Below are positions 17,307 to 25,640 of a DNA stretch of 36,861 nt, piece after piece. The notes beneath the pieces are model-generated. The model worked only from the letters and a program-made list of their open reading frames with translations. It had not been told where the DNA came from and did not search any database. How positions within the stretch are numbered: position 1 is the first letter of the stretch; every line of letters begins with the position of its first letter. The translations under genes and the position numbers were made by a program. The stretch covers positions 1-36,861 of the forward strand of contig NZ_CAMYWM010000008.1 in the NCBI RefSeq assembly GCF_947302755.1, in the 5' to 3' direction. The stretch is from an uncultured Anaerovibrio sp. (GTDB lineage Bacteria; Bacillota; Negativicutes; Selenomonadales; Selenomonadaceae).

Positions 17307-19754
17307 TCAGTCTTCATCCTGTTTCTCCACAACCTTCAAGGTGGTATGTATCACATTTTCAATAACGTAGTCTGTAGCAGTACACTGCACCGCCTCCACC
17401 GGCTTATTATCCTCAGCCGTGGTCTTTTTCGGCTTTTTGCTGCCCTCCGTCAGCATTTTGGACTTCTTGATGGCCTCCTTGATGGCCGCCCGTTGCTGCT
17501 CGTCAGTCAAAATGGGGGCTGCCGCCGGCTCCACCACAATGTCATTGTTGTGGGGCGTTTTCAGCATATCCTTAATCTTGGCCTCCGTCTTGATGCTCTG
17601 ATCCTCCTCCAGGGACTCATCCCCCTCCTGCTGGGCCAGCAGCAGCTTGGCCACATTAACCAGACCGCCACCATGCAAATCCAGGTTCAGGGTTCCCGGT
17701 AGCTGGGTCTTGGGTACAGTATAGGGCACCTCCACCGTCACCTTATCCTGACGATACGGCTTCAGGCTGGTTTTAAAGATTACCTTATCACCTGGGCACA
17801 CCTCGGTTTTATCCGGTGTGGCCGATAAGATAGCCGCCGTCATCCGCTGATCGCCGATGAACACATCCACCTTAACATCGTAGATGTCCGCCTCCCGGTC
17901 CTTATTATTGCAGATGGTATTCATGATTTCATTAAGCTCGCCCACAGCCTGCTTGCCCACATCATTACCGCTGTAGAACATATTGGTCCGCTCTATACGG
18001 CCCTCCTCGCCCATGTCGGTGCGCACCACAAAATGCACCCTGGCCGTACCGGCCATTTCCCGGTCTATGGTCTTATACATGGAATCATATACCAGGGCCG
18101 TGGTAAGGATCGGCACCACTTCCTCATCATAGGCTATCAGGGAATGATAGGTCTGGGAATTGGCCAAATCGATGTCGTTTACCGTAAGAATAACCGGCAC
18201 ATTCTGGGGATATTCTCCCAAAATACCTGCCACCCCATCAATCCTGTCCTGATTTACCCGGCCAATAATCGAGGTCATATGACCGATTTTCATACCATCC
18301 AAGGGACCATGGGCCGTGGAAAATACGTCGGCTCCTGTCATGAAATAGTTCACATTGCCCCGATTGGTGTGACCATGACCAAAGGCCAGCACCTTTTTAC
18401 CATCCACGGCGGTTACGGTACCCATGGCCCCCATGTAGTAATCCCCCACAATTTCAGCCACACCTACGGCCCCGCCTGGCTCCAGGGAAGCGTTGTAATC
18501 TATGGTGGCAGGACTGGCATTGGAATTCCAATTGGCCACCTCCCGCAGCTTCATACCCGGCAGCTTATCACTTAAAAAGTCCACGCCCTTAGTTGTAAAG
18601 CCGTTAACCAATTTCCAGGCCTTTTCCTGAATTTGGTCGTCATCCTCCTTCTTGGCCGTCGGTGCCGACTCCTGGCCCTGCTTTTGGGCCTCCAGCTCCT
18701 CCTTGGTTATATACCCCCTATGACCAACAGCTGGCTCCTGACCAGCATTAGCCTGACTGGCACCCTCCTGGGCCGCCTCACTGTGGGTATTATCTTTATT
18801 GGTCGCCTCCTGGCCACCCTTTTCCCTGTTTTCCTCAGGCTTTTTATCAGTCTCAGCCTTTTTATCGGCGTCAGCCTTTTTATCGGACTCAGTCTTTTTA
18901 TCAGTCTCGGACTTTTTATCAGTCTCGGACTTTTTATCAGTCTCGGACTTTTTGTCAGCCCCAGACTTTACTTCCATCTCATCCTTTTTATCAGTATCGG
19001 CCTTTGTTTCTGCCTCAGACTTTTTATCAGCCTTCACCTTTTTATCAGTTTCAGCCTTTTTATCAGTCTCAGCTTTTACTTCCGTCTCAGCCTTTTTATC
19101 AATCTCGGACTTTTGGGCCGTCTCAGGCTTTTTATCAGTCTCAGCCTTTACTTCCGCCTCACCCTTTTTATCAGCCTCAGCTTTTTTATCAGCCCCGGAC
19201 TTTTCCTCTGTCTCAGCTTTTTTATCCTCTTCGGCCTTCTTTTCCTCTTCGGCCTTCTTGGCCGCTTCCTCCCGCAGCTTCTTCAAATCCACCTGAGGAA
19301 GCTCCGACTTATTCTTGTTATCCGGCAAATCCCACAGCTTCAGCATGTACTCAATAGGCGTAACCATGACCCGCTTATCCAGGTACACATTATTAAAGGT
19401 GGCGGAAGCCGCTCCTATCAGCTTGCCGTCCACATAAATTGGACTGCCGCTCATACCGGATACTATACCGCCGGTGGTGCTTATCATTTCACCGGACAAA
19501 TCCACTAAAATACGGGGAGAGGCCAGCTTGCTGCTGCTGCCATTTACCCCCACCACGCTCACATCAAAGGACCTTATTTCACCACTTTGGTCAATAATGG
19601 TATAGCCCGTCCCCGTCATCCCCGGCATAACCTGGGTAAGGGGCATAATCTCCGGCATGGCCCAGCACAAAGAACCAAGGCTCAGACTTAGGGCAATCCC
19701 CCCAGCCAACGCCTTTTTCTTCAATCTATATAAAAACTTTTTTATAGTAATCAC
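17307..19754 (-). CDS. Secreted SpoIVB-like peptidase S55-domain protein with Lys/Glu repeat insert
   Basis: An 815-residue exported protein. Signal peptide at 1-32 (cleavage near CWAMP). An N-terminal segment corresponds to the second half of the SpoIVB S55 serine-protease domain (SFDVSVVGV, TGGIVSGMSGSPIYVDGKLIGAAS; candidate nucleophile Ser102). A low-complexity repeat of DKKxET-type units follows (about 163-310). Then comes the other half of the domain (MGTVTAVDGKKVLAFGHG, candidate His460) and a C-terminal beta-rich region with a helical tail. No PDZ domain is seen. The GTG start overlaps the only good ribosome-site-like sequence (GAGGTGA), so initiation may really be at a nearby non-standard codon. 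Substrate unknown. Confidence 0.8.
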   Translation of the reverse strand: MITIKKFLYRLKKKALAGGIALSLSLGSLCWAMPEIMPLTQVMPGMTGTGYTIIDQSGEIRSFDVSVVGVNGSSSKLASPRILVDLSGEMISTTGGIVSGMSGSPIYVDGKLIGAASATFNNVYLDKRVMVTPIEYMLKLWDLPDNKNKSELPQVDLKKLREEAAKKAEEEKKAEEDKKAETEEKSGADKKAEADKKGEAEVKAETDKKPETAQKSEIDKKAETEVKAETDKKAETDKKVKADKKSEAETKADTDKKDEMEVKSGADKKSETDKKSETDKKSETDKKTESDKKADADKKAETDKKPEENREKGGQEATNKDNTHSEAAQEGASQANAGQEPAVGHRGYITKEELEAQKQGQESAPTAKKEDDDQIQEKAWKLVNGFTTKGVDFLSDKLPGMKLREVANWNSNASPATIDYNASLEPGGAVGVAEIVGDYYMGAMGTVTAVDGKKVLAFGHGHTNRGNVNYFMTGADVFSTAHGPLDGMKIGHMTSIIGRVNQDRIDGVAGILGEYPQNVPVILTVNDIDLANSQTYHSLIAYDEEVVPILTTALVYDSMYKTIDREMAGTARVHFVVRTDMGEEGRIERTNMFYSGNDVGKQAVGELNEIMNTICNNKDREADIYDVKVDVFIGDQRMTAAILSATPDKTEVCPGDKVIFKTSLKPYRQDKVTVEVPYTVPKTQLPGTLNLDLHGGGLVNVAKLLLAQQEGDESLEEDQSIKTEAKIKDMLKTPHNNDIVVEPAAAPILTDEQQRAAIKEAIKKSKMLTEGSKKPKKTTAEDNKPVEAVQCTATDYVIENVIHTTLKVVEKQDED
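18825..19268 (-). repeat. In-frame Lys/Glu-rich tandem repeat within the S55 protein
   Basis: Roughly 148 codons made of imperfect six- to seven-residue units such as KAETDK, KSETDK and AEVKAETDK. The longest identical run is three SETDKK units near 18900-18955. All units stay in frame. The encoded segment is highly charged and probably disordered or helical. It separates the two halves of the protease-like domain. Repeat number is likely to vary between strains through slippage. Confidence 0.85.
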
Positions 19755-19793
19755 CTCTTAGGATTTCGTTATCAATCACAACATACAACTAAC

Positions 19794-19799
19794 ATTATA
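19794..19799 (-). promoter_or_regulatory. Probable -10 box of the S55 gene promoter
   Basis: A perfect TATAAT on the minus strand, about 40 bases before the presumed start of the S55 gene. The -35 region at the right spacing is poor (TATCGT/TCGTTT), so the promoter may need an activator or be weak. Confidence 0.4.
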
Positions 19800-19896
19800 G
19801 TATATCTGACCAAAAAACGATAGTAACAAATTTCATGGACCGATATGGTTTCCTGAACCCTTTAACATGATCGGGGAAGATTTTTTGAACAATGAC

Positions 19897-19954
19897 GAAA
19901 AATGGGGGCTGGTAGCTTTAGCAGGCAGTGCCGCCGCTAAAAATAGCAGTCCCC
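19897..19954 (-). terminator. Terminator after the phosphodiester glycosidase gene
   Basis: A long imperfect hairpin (GGGGACTGCTA...TTTAGC paired with its counterpart ending CAGCCCCC on the minus strand) is followed by ATTTTTC. It lies about 45 bases after the stop of the AMIN-glycosidase gene and before the S55 gene promoter. Confidence 0.65.
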
Positions 19955-19997
19955 ATCTCTATTACCTGGCCAGAAAACCGTCCCTGTATATATGACC

Positions 19998-21473
19998 CTA
20001 TTTGCGCTTTACCAGCACCGCATTGCCAATCCGTCGCTCCACACCCTCAGACGGACTGTTCACAATCTGGTTATTCACAATCATCTCTGAGGAACCGCCG
20101 CCATCCAGATTAAAGCCCTTCACTGCCCCGTATTTCACCAGCAGCTGGCCCATCTCCGTCAGGGAGGCCCCGATACTGTGACTCTGGCGGCCATCCACCA
20201 CCATCAGCAGCAAATGACCATTATCCTTTAAGCCCACCGCTGTTCTGGGTGCCCGGCCACCGGCCACATCATTGCCAAACTGCTCCGCATTGGAGGCCAC
20301 GCTTACCTGGCCATTGGCTACCAGCTGAGGACCTGCCCCATAAAAATCAGGAGCATCCCCCACCTCAGGGCCAAAGCCTTCCTCAATCACAGCCCGATCC
20401 CCTACCTTAATCCCGGCAAAATAGGCCTGGGACTGACCGTGGACCGAAACCACCGTACCATTGGCCGGAATCACGCTGTTCCCCTTGTTGATGGCCTGGA
20501 CCCGGCCATTGACCACCACATATTCCGTACCGAACTCATTGGTACCGGTGGTATTGCCGTACAGGGAATTATACATAACAATGGAATCAGTGCCCCGTGG
20601 ACAATTTACGCCCCAGAAGGATATACTGCGGCCGTTAACCTTCATGGCCCCGGAATAATTTCCCCGGCCGATGTCGTAGGAGCCGTCCTTGCGCTTAATG
20701 AGGCCGGTGCGATTCTGGGTACCAATTCCCGCCGTCTTCCCATTAATCCGTATATCACCGATGAGAAAATCCCCGCTCCAGTCAAAATAACCCCCATTTA
20801 CTCCGGCCACTGCCCCGTTGCTGCTGGCTATGGAGGTCAGCTTCCGGAGACCCGAGGACACCTTGCCGGCCCCCAGGGCCATGGTAACATCGAACTTGGC
20901 CGGATCAACATCCAGCATATAGGCCGTCAGCATGCCCCGGCCATCTACCCGCACGTACTTACCCTTCAGAAGGCCCTCCTCCACCTGATTAAGGGACTCC
21001 TCCTCATATTCCTTGTTTATATCTATTACAATGCGGTTGGGATATTTCAAGGTATATACCTTGTTGGGCATAGCGGCCTGCATATCCACAATAACCTGCA
21101 GCGTATCACCGTATTTGCCCAGGATCAGATCCTTTACGGCTCCCCGGCCTGCCGGGGCCTCAGTCAATTTAGTGGAAACACCGTCAATATTAATTACCAG
21201 ACGGGTATTGTTATTTTCGTATACCGTTGAATACTTCTTGGCATTACTTAAATCCAGCACCACCCGGGTATAGGTGGCATTGTCCCCCACCCGGATATTG
21301 TGCAGAACCGTGCCTGCACTGTCCTGCTTCACCGATTGTTTCGTCTGAACTGCCGGCTTGTTCACAATGGTCTTGGGTGCACCATAGGAAACACTCTCTC
21401 CCCAGCCAGCTGCATGCATAGCCAGAGCTGCGGCCAAAATAACTGCTGTCATCTTTTTTTTGCTGAAAATCAT
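19998..21473 (-). CDS. AMIN-domain and phosphodiester glycosidase (NAGPA) family exported protein
   Basis: A 491-residue exported protein. Signal peptide at about 1-32. An AMIN-like beta-sandwich domain follows (about 55-155, YTRVVLDLSNAKKYSTVYE and KYPNRIVIDINKE), which in other proteins binds peptidoglycan. Then comes a phosphodiester glycosidase domain (about 190-490) with the family motifs AGVNGGYFDW, GRAPRTAVGLKDNG, VVDGRQSHSIGASLTEMGQ and FNLDGGGSSEM. This family removes N-acetylglucosamine-1-phosphate-type caps or acts on cell-wall glycans and exopolysaccharide; the true substrate here is unknown. Start chosen at 21473 after AGGAG. It lies just after the flagellar operon, separated by a hairpin. 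Confidence 0.88.
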   Translation of the reverse strand: MIFSKKKMTAVILAAALAMHAAGWGESVSYGAPKTIVNKPAVQTKQSVKQDSAGTVLHNIRVGDNATYTRVVLDLSNAKKYSTVYENNNTRLVINIDGVSTKLTEAPAGRGAVKDLILGKYGDTLQVIVDMQAAMPNKVYTLKYPNRIVIDINKEYEEESLNQVEEGLLKGKYVRVDGRGMLTAYMLDVDPAKFDVTMALGAGKVSSGLRKLTSIASSNGAVAGVNGGYFDWSGDFLIGDIRINGKTAGIGTQNRTGLIKRKDGSYDIGRGNYSGAMKVNGRSISFWGVNCPRGTDSIVMYNSLYGNTTGTNEFGTEYVVVNGRVQAINKGNSVIPANGTVVSVHGQSQAYFAGIKVGDRAVIEEGFGPEVGDAPDFYGAGPQLVANGQVSVASNAEQFGNDVAGGRAPRTAVGLKDNGHLLLMVVDGRQSHSIGASLTEMGQLLVKYGAVKGFNLDGGGSSEMIVNNQIVNSPSEGVERRIGNAVLVKRK

Positions 21474-21508
21474 CGTTACACTGCTCCTATAAAATATATA
21501 CAACTAAA

Positions 21509-21537
21509 GGGGCTACTGCCACAACCGCAATAGCCCC
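21509..21537 (-). terminator. Weak terminator at end of flagellar operon
   Basis: Stem GGGGCTA (21509-21515) with TAGCCCC (21531-21537) and a further TGC/GCA pairing inside. On the minus strand it is followed by TTTAGTTGTATATATTTT, an interrupted T-run. It lies between flgJ and the AMIN-glycosidase gene, so some read-through into the latter is plausible. Confidence 0.55.
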
Positions 21538-21556
21538 ATTCATTCATCCTCCACAA

Positions 21557-22033
21557 TCAGGTCCGTACAACCTTCTCCTCCCGGCTCATATCAGCTGCCC
21601 TTGCTGACATGTCCGCCTTGGCCTTGTCCTCCATGGTCAGCTGCTTGTACAGTACATCAGCCAACCCAACGCCACCGGCCTTGGCCATCTGATTGACCAT
21701 TTCCGTATCCCGCATATCCTGCAAAATCTTATCTGCATTGGAATCCCCAAAGAGGCTGTTTTCCGGCACCGTTGACCGCATCTCCCGATACATCATGTTC
21801 AGGAACATGGCCTCAAAACCCTGACAGGCCTCCCGCAGCTTCTTATCATAGGCCAGCTCCTCCGGGGTCAGCTTTCCCGTAGGGTCCGTGGCCTGCTTGT
21901 GGGGGTGGGCCACATATTCCCGGGCCCGCTTCAGCTCATCGGCAAAGCCCTCTGCCTCCTGCACTGCCTTGGTCCCCTGATCCTTGGCCTGCTGGGCCAA
22001 TACCCAGCTGCTGTTTATATTTTCGATATGCAT
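21557..22033 (-). CDS. flgJ: Flagellar rod-binding protein FlgJ (rod domain only)
   Basis: A 158-residue protein with the FlgJ N-terminal rod-binding domain (about 60-140): LREACQGFEAMFLNMMYREMRSTVP, FGDSNADKILQDMRDTEMVNQMAKAGGVGLADVLYKQL. FlgJ caps the growing flagellar rod in the periplasm. The C-terminal peptidoglycan hydrolase domain of enteric FlgJ is absent, as in many other bacteria, so another enzyme must open the wall. It lies 12 bases after flgI. The N-terminal 50 residues are charged and not conserved. Confidence 0.9.
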   Translation of the reverse strand: MHIENINSSWVLAQQAKDQGTKAVQEAEGFADELKRAREYVAHPHKQATDPTGKLTPEELAYDKKLREACQGFEAMFLNMMYREMRSTVPENSLFGDSNADKILQDMRDTEMVNQMAKAGGVGLADVLYKQLTMEDKAKADMSARAADMSREEKVVRT

Positions 22034-22045
22034 ATTATCACCTGC

Positions 22046-23161
22046 CTAGATAATCTCCAGCTCTGCATGAAGAGCTCCGGAGGCCTTGATGGCCTGCAAA
22101 ATGGAAATAATATCCCTTGGGGTAGCCCCTACTGCATTAAGGGCTCCCACAATATCATTAATATTGGCTGTAGCCGGCAGGACGATGGAATTTGCCGTCT
22201 GCTCCTCCACCTCGGTGGTTTCCTCCTTGGTCACCACGGTACGGCCCATACTGAATGGCTCCGGCTGATTTACCTCAGTTTCCTTGGCGATTTTTACGCT
22301 GAGACCACCCTGGGTAATGGCGATGCTGTCCACTGACACATCTCCCCCCATTACAATGGTTCCGGTCCGCTCGTTGACCACTACCTTGGCCACATTGTCC
22401 GGGGTCACGTAAAGCTCCTCCAGGCTGGCCACAAAATCCACCACATCCTTGCGGTAAAAGGCGGGAATAGTCACATCCACCCGTCCCGGATTAGCGGCTC
22501 TGGCAATGCCCCCAAAGCTGCCGTTGATGGCGGCCGCCACCCGGCTGGCGGTGGTGAAATCCGCCTTGTTGAGGGACAGGGACAGCTTCCCCCCCAGCTC
22601 GGACAAATCATCCTCCACAGTGCGCTCCACAATGGCCCCATTAGGGGTGGTACCCACCGTAGGGAAATTCTTCTGGGCTGACCCATTACCCCGTCCGGCC
22701 ACAAAGCCGCCGGTGGACACAGCCCCCTGGGCTACGGCATAGACAATGCCGTTAGCCGCCTTCAGGGGAGTCTGTACCAGCGTTCCCCCCTGAATACTGG
22801 AGGCGTCGCCAATGGAGGATACCGTAATATCAATATTGTCACCTTCCCTTACGAAGGGCGGCAAAGTGGCAGTCACGATTACCGCTGCCACATTCTTTGG
22901 CTTCAGGCCACCGGTATCAAACAATACCCCAAAGGCCTTCATCATGTTGCCAATGGACTGAATAGTGGGCGTCATCTTGTTGGAATCCCCGGTACCATTA
23001 AGGCCCACCACCAAGCCGTAGCCCACCAGCTGGTTGGAGCGAACCCCCTGGACCTTGGCAATATCCTTTATTCTGGTAGTTGCACTGTCGGCAAATACCA
23101 CACCGGTGGCCATCACACACAGGCACAGCACCAGTGATACTATCCTGACAATATATTTCAT
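22046..23161 (-). CDS. flgI: Flagellar P-ring protein FlgI
   Basis: A 371-residue protein with a signal peptide (about 1-23, cleavage near VVFAD). FlgI forms the P-ring in the peptidoglycan layer around the flagellar rod, found only in diderms. Family motifs: TRIKDIAKVQGVRSNQLVGY, LVVGLNGTGDS, KNVAAVIVTATLPPF, VTVSSIGDASSIQGGTL, VVNERTGTIVMGGDVSVD and a C-terminal LNAVGATPRDIISILQAIKASGALHAELEI. Start at 23161 is chosen because GGAGG lies six bases upstream and the signal peptide follows. Together with flgH and flgA it forms the ring module. Confidence 0.96.
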   Translation of the reverse strand: MKYIVRIVSLVLCLCVMATGVVFADSATTRIKDIAKVQGVRSNQLVGYGLVVGLNGTGDSNKMTPTIQSIGNMMKAFGVLFDTGGLKPKNVAAVIVTATLPPFVREGDNIDITVSSIGDASSIQGGTLVQTPLKAANGIVYAVAQGAVSTGGFVAGRGNGSAQKNFPTVGTTPNGAIVERTVEDDLSELGGKLSLSLNKADFTTASRVAAAINGSFGGIARAANPGRVDVTIPAFYRKDVVDFVASLEELYVTPDNVAKVVVNERTGTIVMGGDVSVDSIAITQGGLSVKIAKETEVNQPEPFSMGRTVVTKEETTEVEEQTANSIVLPATANINDIVGALNAVGATPRDIISILQAIKASGALHAELEII

Positions 23162-23187
23162 GCTAATCCTCCAGTATCCACTGTACA

Positions 23188-23778
23188 TTAGAACAGGAAA
23201 TTGAAAATCTGGGTAATAATTCCCTGTCTCTGCTTGGCATTAAGCGGACCCTTGCCATCAAATTTCAGGGTGGCCTCCGCCACCTTGCTGGAAGGCACCG
23301 TATTAAGATAGCTTATATCCTCCGGGCGAATAATTCCCTGAAGGGTAATCTTATGCTCATTCTTGTTATTCCAAATGGACTGGGTACCCTCAATAATCAA
23401 ATTACCATTAGGCGCCACATCCACCACCGTAACCGTCACCGTACCGGAAGCGGTATTGGAATTGGTGGCACTGCCCTTGGCACTGAAGCTGTCATTTTGG
23501 CTGGCACTGGCCGCCGCCAGAAAATCAAAAATACCTACGCCGGCACTCAGATTTTGGTTGCCATTCTTGGAATTGTTGGAATCCTTGGTAGAGGTCATGC
23601 TGGCCCGCTCATTGATAATAATCGTCACCAGATCCCCCACCTGGCCTGCCCTGCGGTCGGAAAAGAAATTCCTGGCATCGTCACTCCACAGGCTGACGGC
23701 ACCTGCCGTAGCCGGAGCCATCACCCCCAGCTGAAAAAACATTACTGCCCCCATAATCACGGACAACACAAATTTCAT
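23188..23778 (-). CDS. flgH: Flagellar L-ring protein FlgH, without lipobox
   Basis: A 196-residue FlgH, which forms the L-ring in the outer membrane around the rod. Motifs: VSLWSDDARNFFSDRRAGQVGDLVTIIINERA, GTVTVTVVDVAPNGNLIIEGTQSIWNN, ITLQGIIRPEDISYLNTVPSSKVAEATLKFDGKGPLNAKQRQGIITQIFNFLF. Most FlgH proteins are lipoproteins. This one has no cysteine at all and instead an ordinary signal peptide (cleavage near TAGAVS), so it must attach to the outer membrane in another way. Start at 23778 with AGGTGG upstream; the longer reading from 23805 adds residues before the signal. Confidence 0.93.
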   Translation of the reverse strand: MKFVLSVIMGAVMFFQLGVMAPATAGAVSLWSDDARNFFSDRRAGQVGDLVTIIINERASMTSTKDSNNSKNGNQNLSAGVGIFDFLAAASASQNDSFSAKGSATNSNTASGTVTVTVVDVAPNGNLIIEGTQSIWNNKNEHKITLQGIIRPEDISYLNTVPSSKVAEATLKFDGKGPLNAKQRQGIITQIFNFLF

Positions 23779-23820
23779 AAAGCCCACCTGCCTCCAATCA
23801 ACCATTGGCTCACTACAATA

Positions 23821-24570
23821 TCAAAGGGAAATTTCCACGTTGTTTTCATCAATAACCTTGGCCCGTACCCGTTTTCCCGACACAACATTCATAACAGTAA
23901 TAAAATCCCCTACCCGGCCGTTTTCCATGGCCTTACCCTGGGTGGTGACCCTGATGCCCTTCACCACGCCGCTGAGATTTATCAGGGCACCGGAATGAAT
24001 AATAATCGGATTCTGAATATTGGCACTGGTAATAATCTCTCCCTGGCCAATACCCCGACGGGGAACCTTGCCCACCACCTGCTTAATATCGGTAAAATAG
24101 TTCCAATTGCCGCCCTTGTATTCCCGTTCATCAATACGCAAATCATCGGCGGTAATCTCCTTGCCCTGGATAAGCTGCTTATTGGCAGTCACCATCATGT
24201 CAAACACATGAACCTTCATGAGACACTGCATGGTGGCATACCTTCGCCCATCCAGCAGCACCGCCACATTCACCTGGGTTCCCTTGGCAAACCGGACCCC
24301 ATTGGGCAGGCTGGTGCTGTAGCTGATGGTTCCCGGCGGCAGGCGCAGTCCCACCGGCACCTTAAGCACCTCAATGGTATGCCGCCGACCTTCGCCACCC
24401 TCCAACAAATAATTTTCTATACCGATAGTCGCCTGCTGAATAAGATTGTCCCGGAATATGACCTGGGGCAGCTGCTCAGTAGGCGTCACCGCCACTGCGG
24501 CTCCTTCGGAAGCCGACCATGGCAACAGAATGCATATCGCCAGCAGAAGGCCAATCAGTCTATTCATCAA
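23821..24570 (-). CDS. flgA: Flagellar P-ring assembly chaperone FlgA
   Basis: A 249-residue periplasmic chaperone for P-ring formation. Signal peptide at about 1-24. SAF domain in the middle (about 130-190, VTANKQLIQGKEITADDLRIDEREY and VVGKVPRRGIGQGEIITSANI) and the terminal FlgA fold (LINLSGVVKGIRVTTQGKAMENGRVGDFITVMNVVSGKRVRAKVIDENNVEI). The N-terminal part (25-120) is less conserved. It overlaps flgG by four bases (ATGA), indicating translational coupling, and is 42 bases before flgH. Confidence 0.94.
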   Translation of the reverse strand: MMNRLIGLLLAICILLPWSASEGAAVAVTPTEQLPQVIFRDNLIQQATIGIENYLLEGGEGRRHTIEVLKVPVGLRLPPGTISYSTSLPNGVRFAKGTQVNVAVLLDGRRYATMQCLMKVHVFDMMVTANKQLIQGKEITADDLRIDEREYKGGNWNYFTDIKQVVGKVPRRGIGQGEIITSANIQNPIIIHSGALINLSGVVKGIRVTTQGKAMENGRVGDFITVMNVVSGKRVRAKVIDENNVEISL

Positions 24571-25358
24571 CGCTTCAGGCCATTGGCAATTTCCAGCATG
24601 GAATCCGAGGTGGTAATGGCCTTGGAATTGGACTCGTAGGCACGCTGTGCCACAATCATATTAACCATTTCATCCACAATCTGAACACTGGACATCTCCA
24701 GGGCACTCTGCACCAGGGTACCGGCCCCGTCCACCCCTGGATTGCTGGCCAGCGGCTGACCGGAGGCCGCCGTCTCCACAAACAAATTCTTGCCGATGGA
24801 TCTCAGACCGGCCGGATTAAGGAAGCGGGCCAGCTCAATCTGCCCCACCACCGTAGGCTCGCCGCCCACTGGGGTGTCAGAAACCACACCGGAGCCGGAA
24901 ATGGTTATGGAATCACTGGGTGCATTGGCATCCAGCTGAATATTCTGCAGCAGCGGATAGCCCTCAGTAGTTACCAGATTGCGGTTTTCGTCGATTTTAA
25001 AGGAACCGTCACGGGTATATCCGGTGGTTCCATCCGGCATGAGAATCTGGAAGAAGCCATCCCCCTCAATGGCAATATCCGTCAGATTATCGGTAATCTG
25101 AATATTACCCTGGGTAAAAATGCGGTTGGTGGCGGCCAGCTTGGTCCCCAAACCGATCTGCAACGGCGTTGGATAGGTGGTACCGTCACCGCTTTCAGCA
25201 CCGGCAGCCCGCAGATTCTGATAAATCAGATCCTGAAACTCCGCCCGCTGAGGCTTGGCACCGGTGGTATTAACATTGGCAATATTATGGGAAAGAACAT
25301 CCATCTGCTTCTGCTGGCCCTTCATGCCGGACGCAGCAGACCATAATGATCTCATCAT
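24567..25358 (-). CDS. flgG: Flagellar distal rod protein FlgG
   Basis: A 263-residue distal rod protein. Family signatures: N-terminal ASGMKGQQKQMDVLSHNIANVNTTGAK, central DGFFQILMPDGTTGYTRDG, and C-terminal ALEMSSVQIVDEMVNMIVAQRAYESNSKAI with SDSMLEIANGLKR. The length matches FlgG. It is preceded by GGAGG ten bases before the first of two ATGs. A 278-base gap with repeats separates it from flgF, unusually wide for this otherwise tight operon. Confidence 0.95.
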   Translation of the reverse strand: MMRSLWSAASGMKGQQKQMDVLSHNIANVNTTGAKPQRAEFQDLIYQNLRAAGAESGDGTTYPTPLQIGLGTKLAATNRIFTQGNIQITDNLTDIAIEGDGFFQILMPDGTTGYTRDGSFKIDENRNLVTTEGYPLLQNIQLDANAPSDSITISGSGVVSDTPVGGEPTVVGQIELARFLNPAGLRSIGKNLFVETAASGQPLASNPGVDGAGTLVQSALEMSSVQIVDEMVNMIVAQRAYESNSKAITTSDSMLEIANGLKR

Positions 25359-25389
25359 AAGGCAAAAACCTCCATTTATTGAACAGAAT

Positions 25390-25487
25390 AAACTACGTGC
25401 AAAATGATATTTGGCACTACGCCATTACACGAAATCTAAAGCTCATCTCCAGCCTTTGGATTTATTCGCTAAGATTTCGTACTAAAA
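25390..25487. repeat. Palindromic intergenic repeat, family 1 (inverted copy)
   Basis: The reverse complement of one unit of the tandem repeat at 6834-7024. It shares CGTGCAAAATGATATTT, CACGAAATCTAAAGCTCATCT, GGATTT and CGCTAAGATTTCGTA. It lies in the flgF-flgG gap, so it is carried in the flagellar transcript and would fold into two hairpins. Confidence 0.75.
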
Positions 25488-25598
25488 AACTGCTTTAATT
25501 CATCATAGTATATCGTCAAAACCTTAGATTTACTTAATGGTTACATTAAGAAACTATTAACCCCACTCCCCGCTTACAAGTCGCGAAGCACAAATTAT

Positions 25599-25640
25599 AA
25601 ATTCCGCATTCCGAATTACGAATTCCGAATTATGAATTAC
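25599..25640. repeat. Short AT-rich degenerate tandem repeat at the 3' end of flgF
   Basis: Imperfect units of the form ATTCCG/AATTACG/AATTCCG/AATTATG recur four to five times. The tract runs into and includes the flgF stop codon (25637-25639). Likely slippage-derived; no function is evident. Confidence 0.55.

Noticed and set aside
18633-19508. Long plus-strand reading frames opposite the S55 gene (Leu/Phe/Ser repeats)
   Set aside because: They mirror the Lys/Glu repeat of the real gene on the other strand; no start context, and composition is dictated by the repeat.
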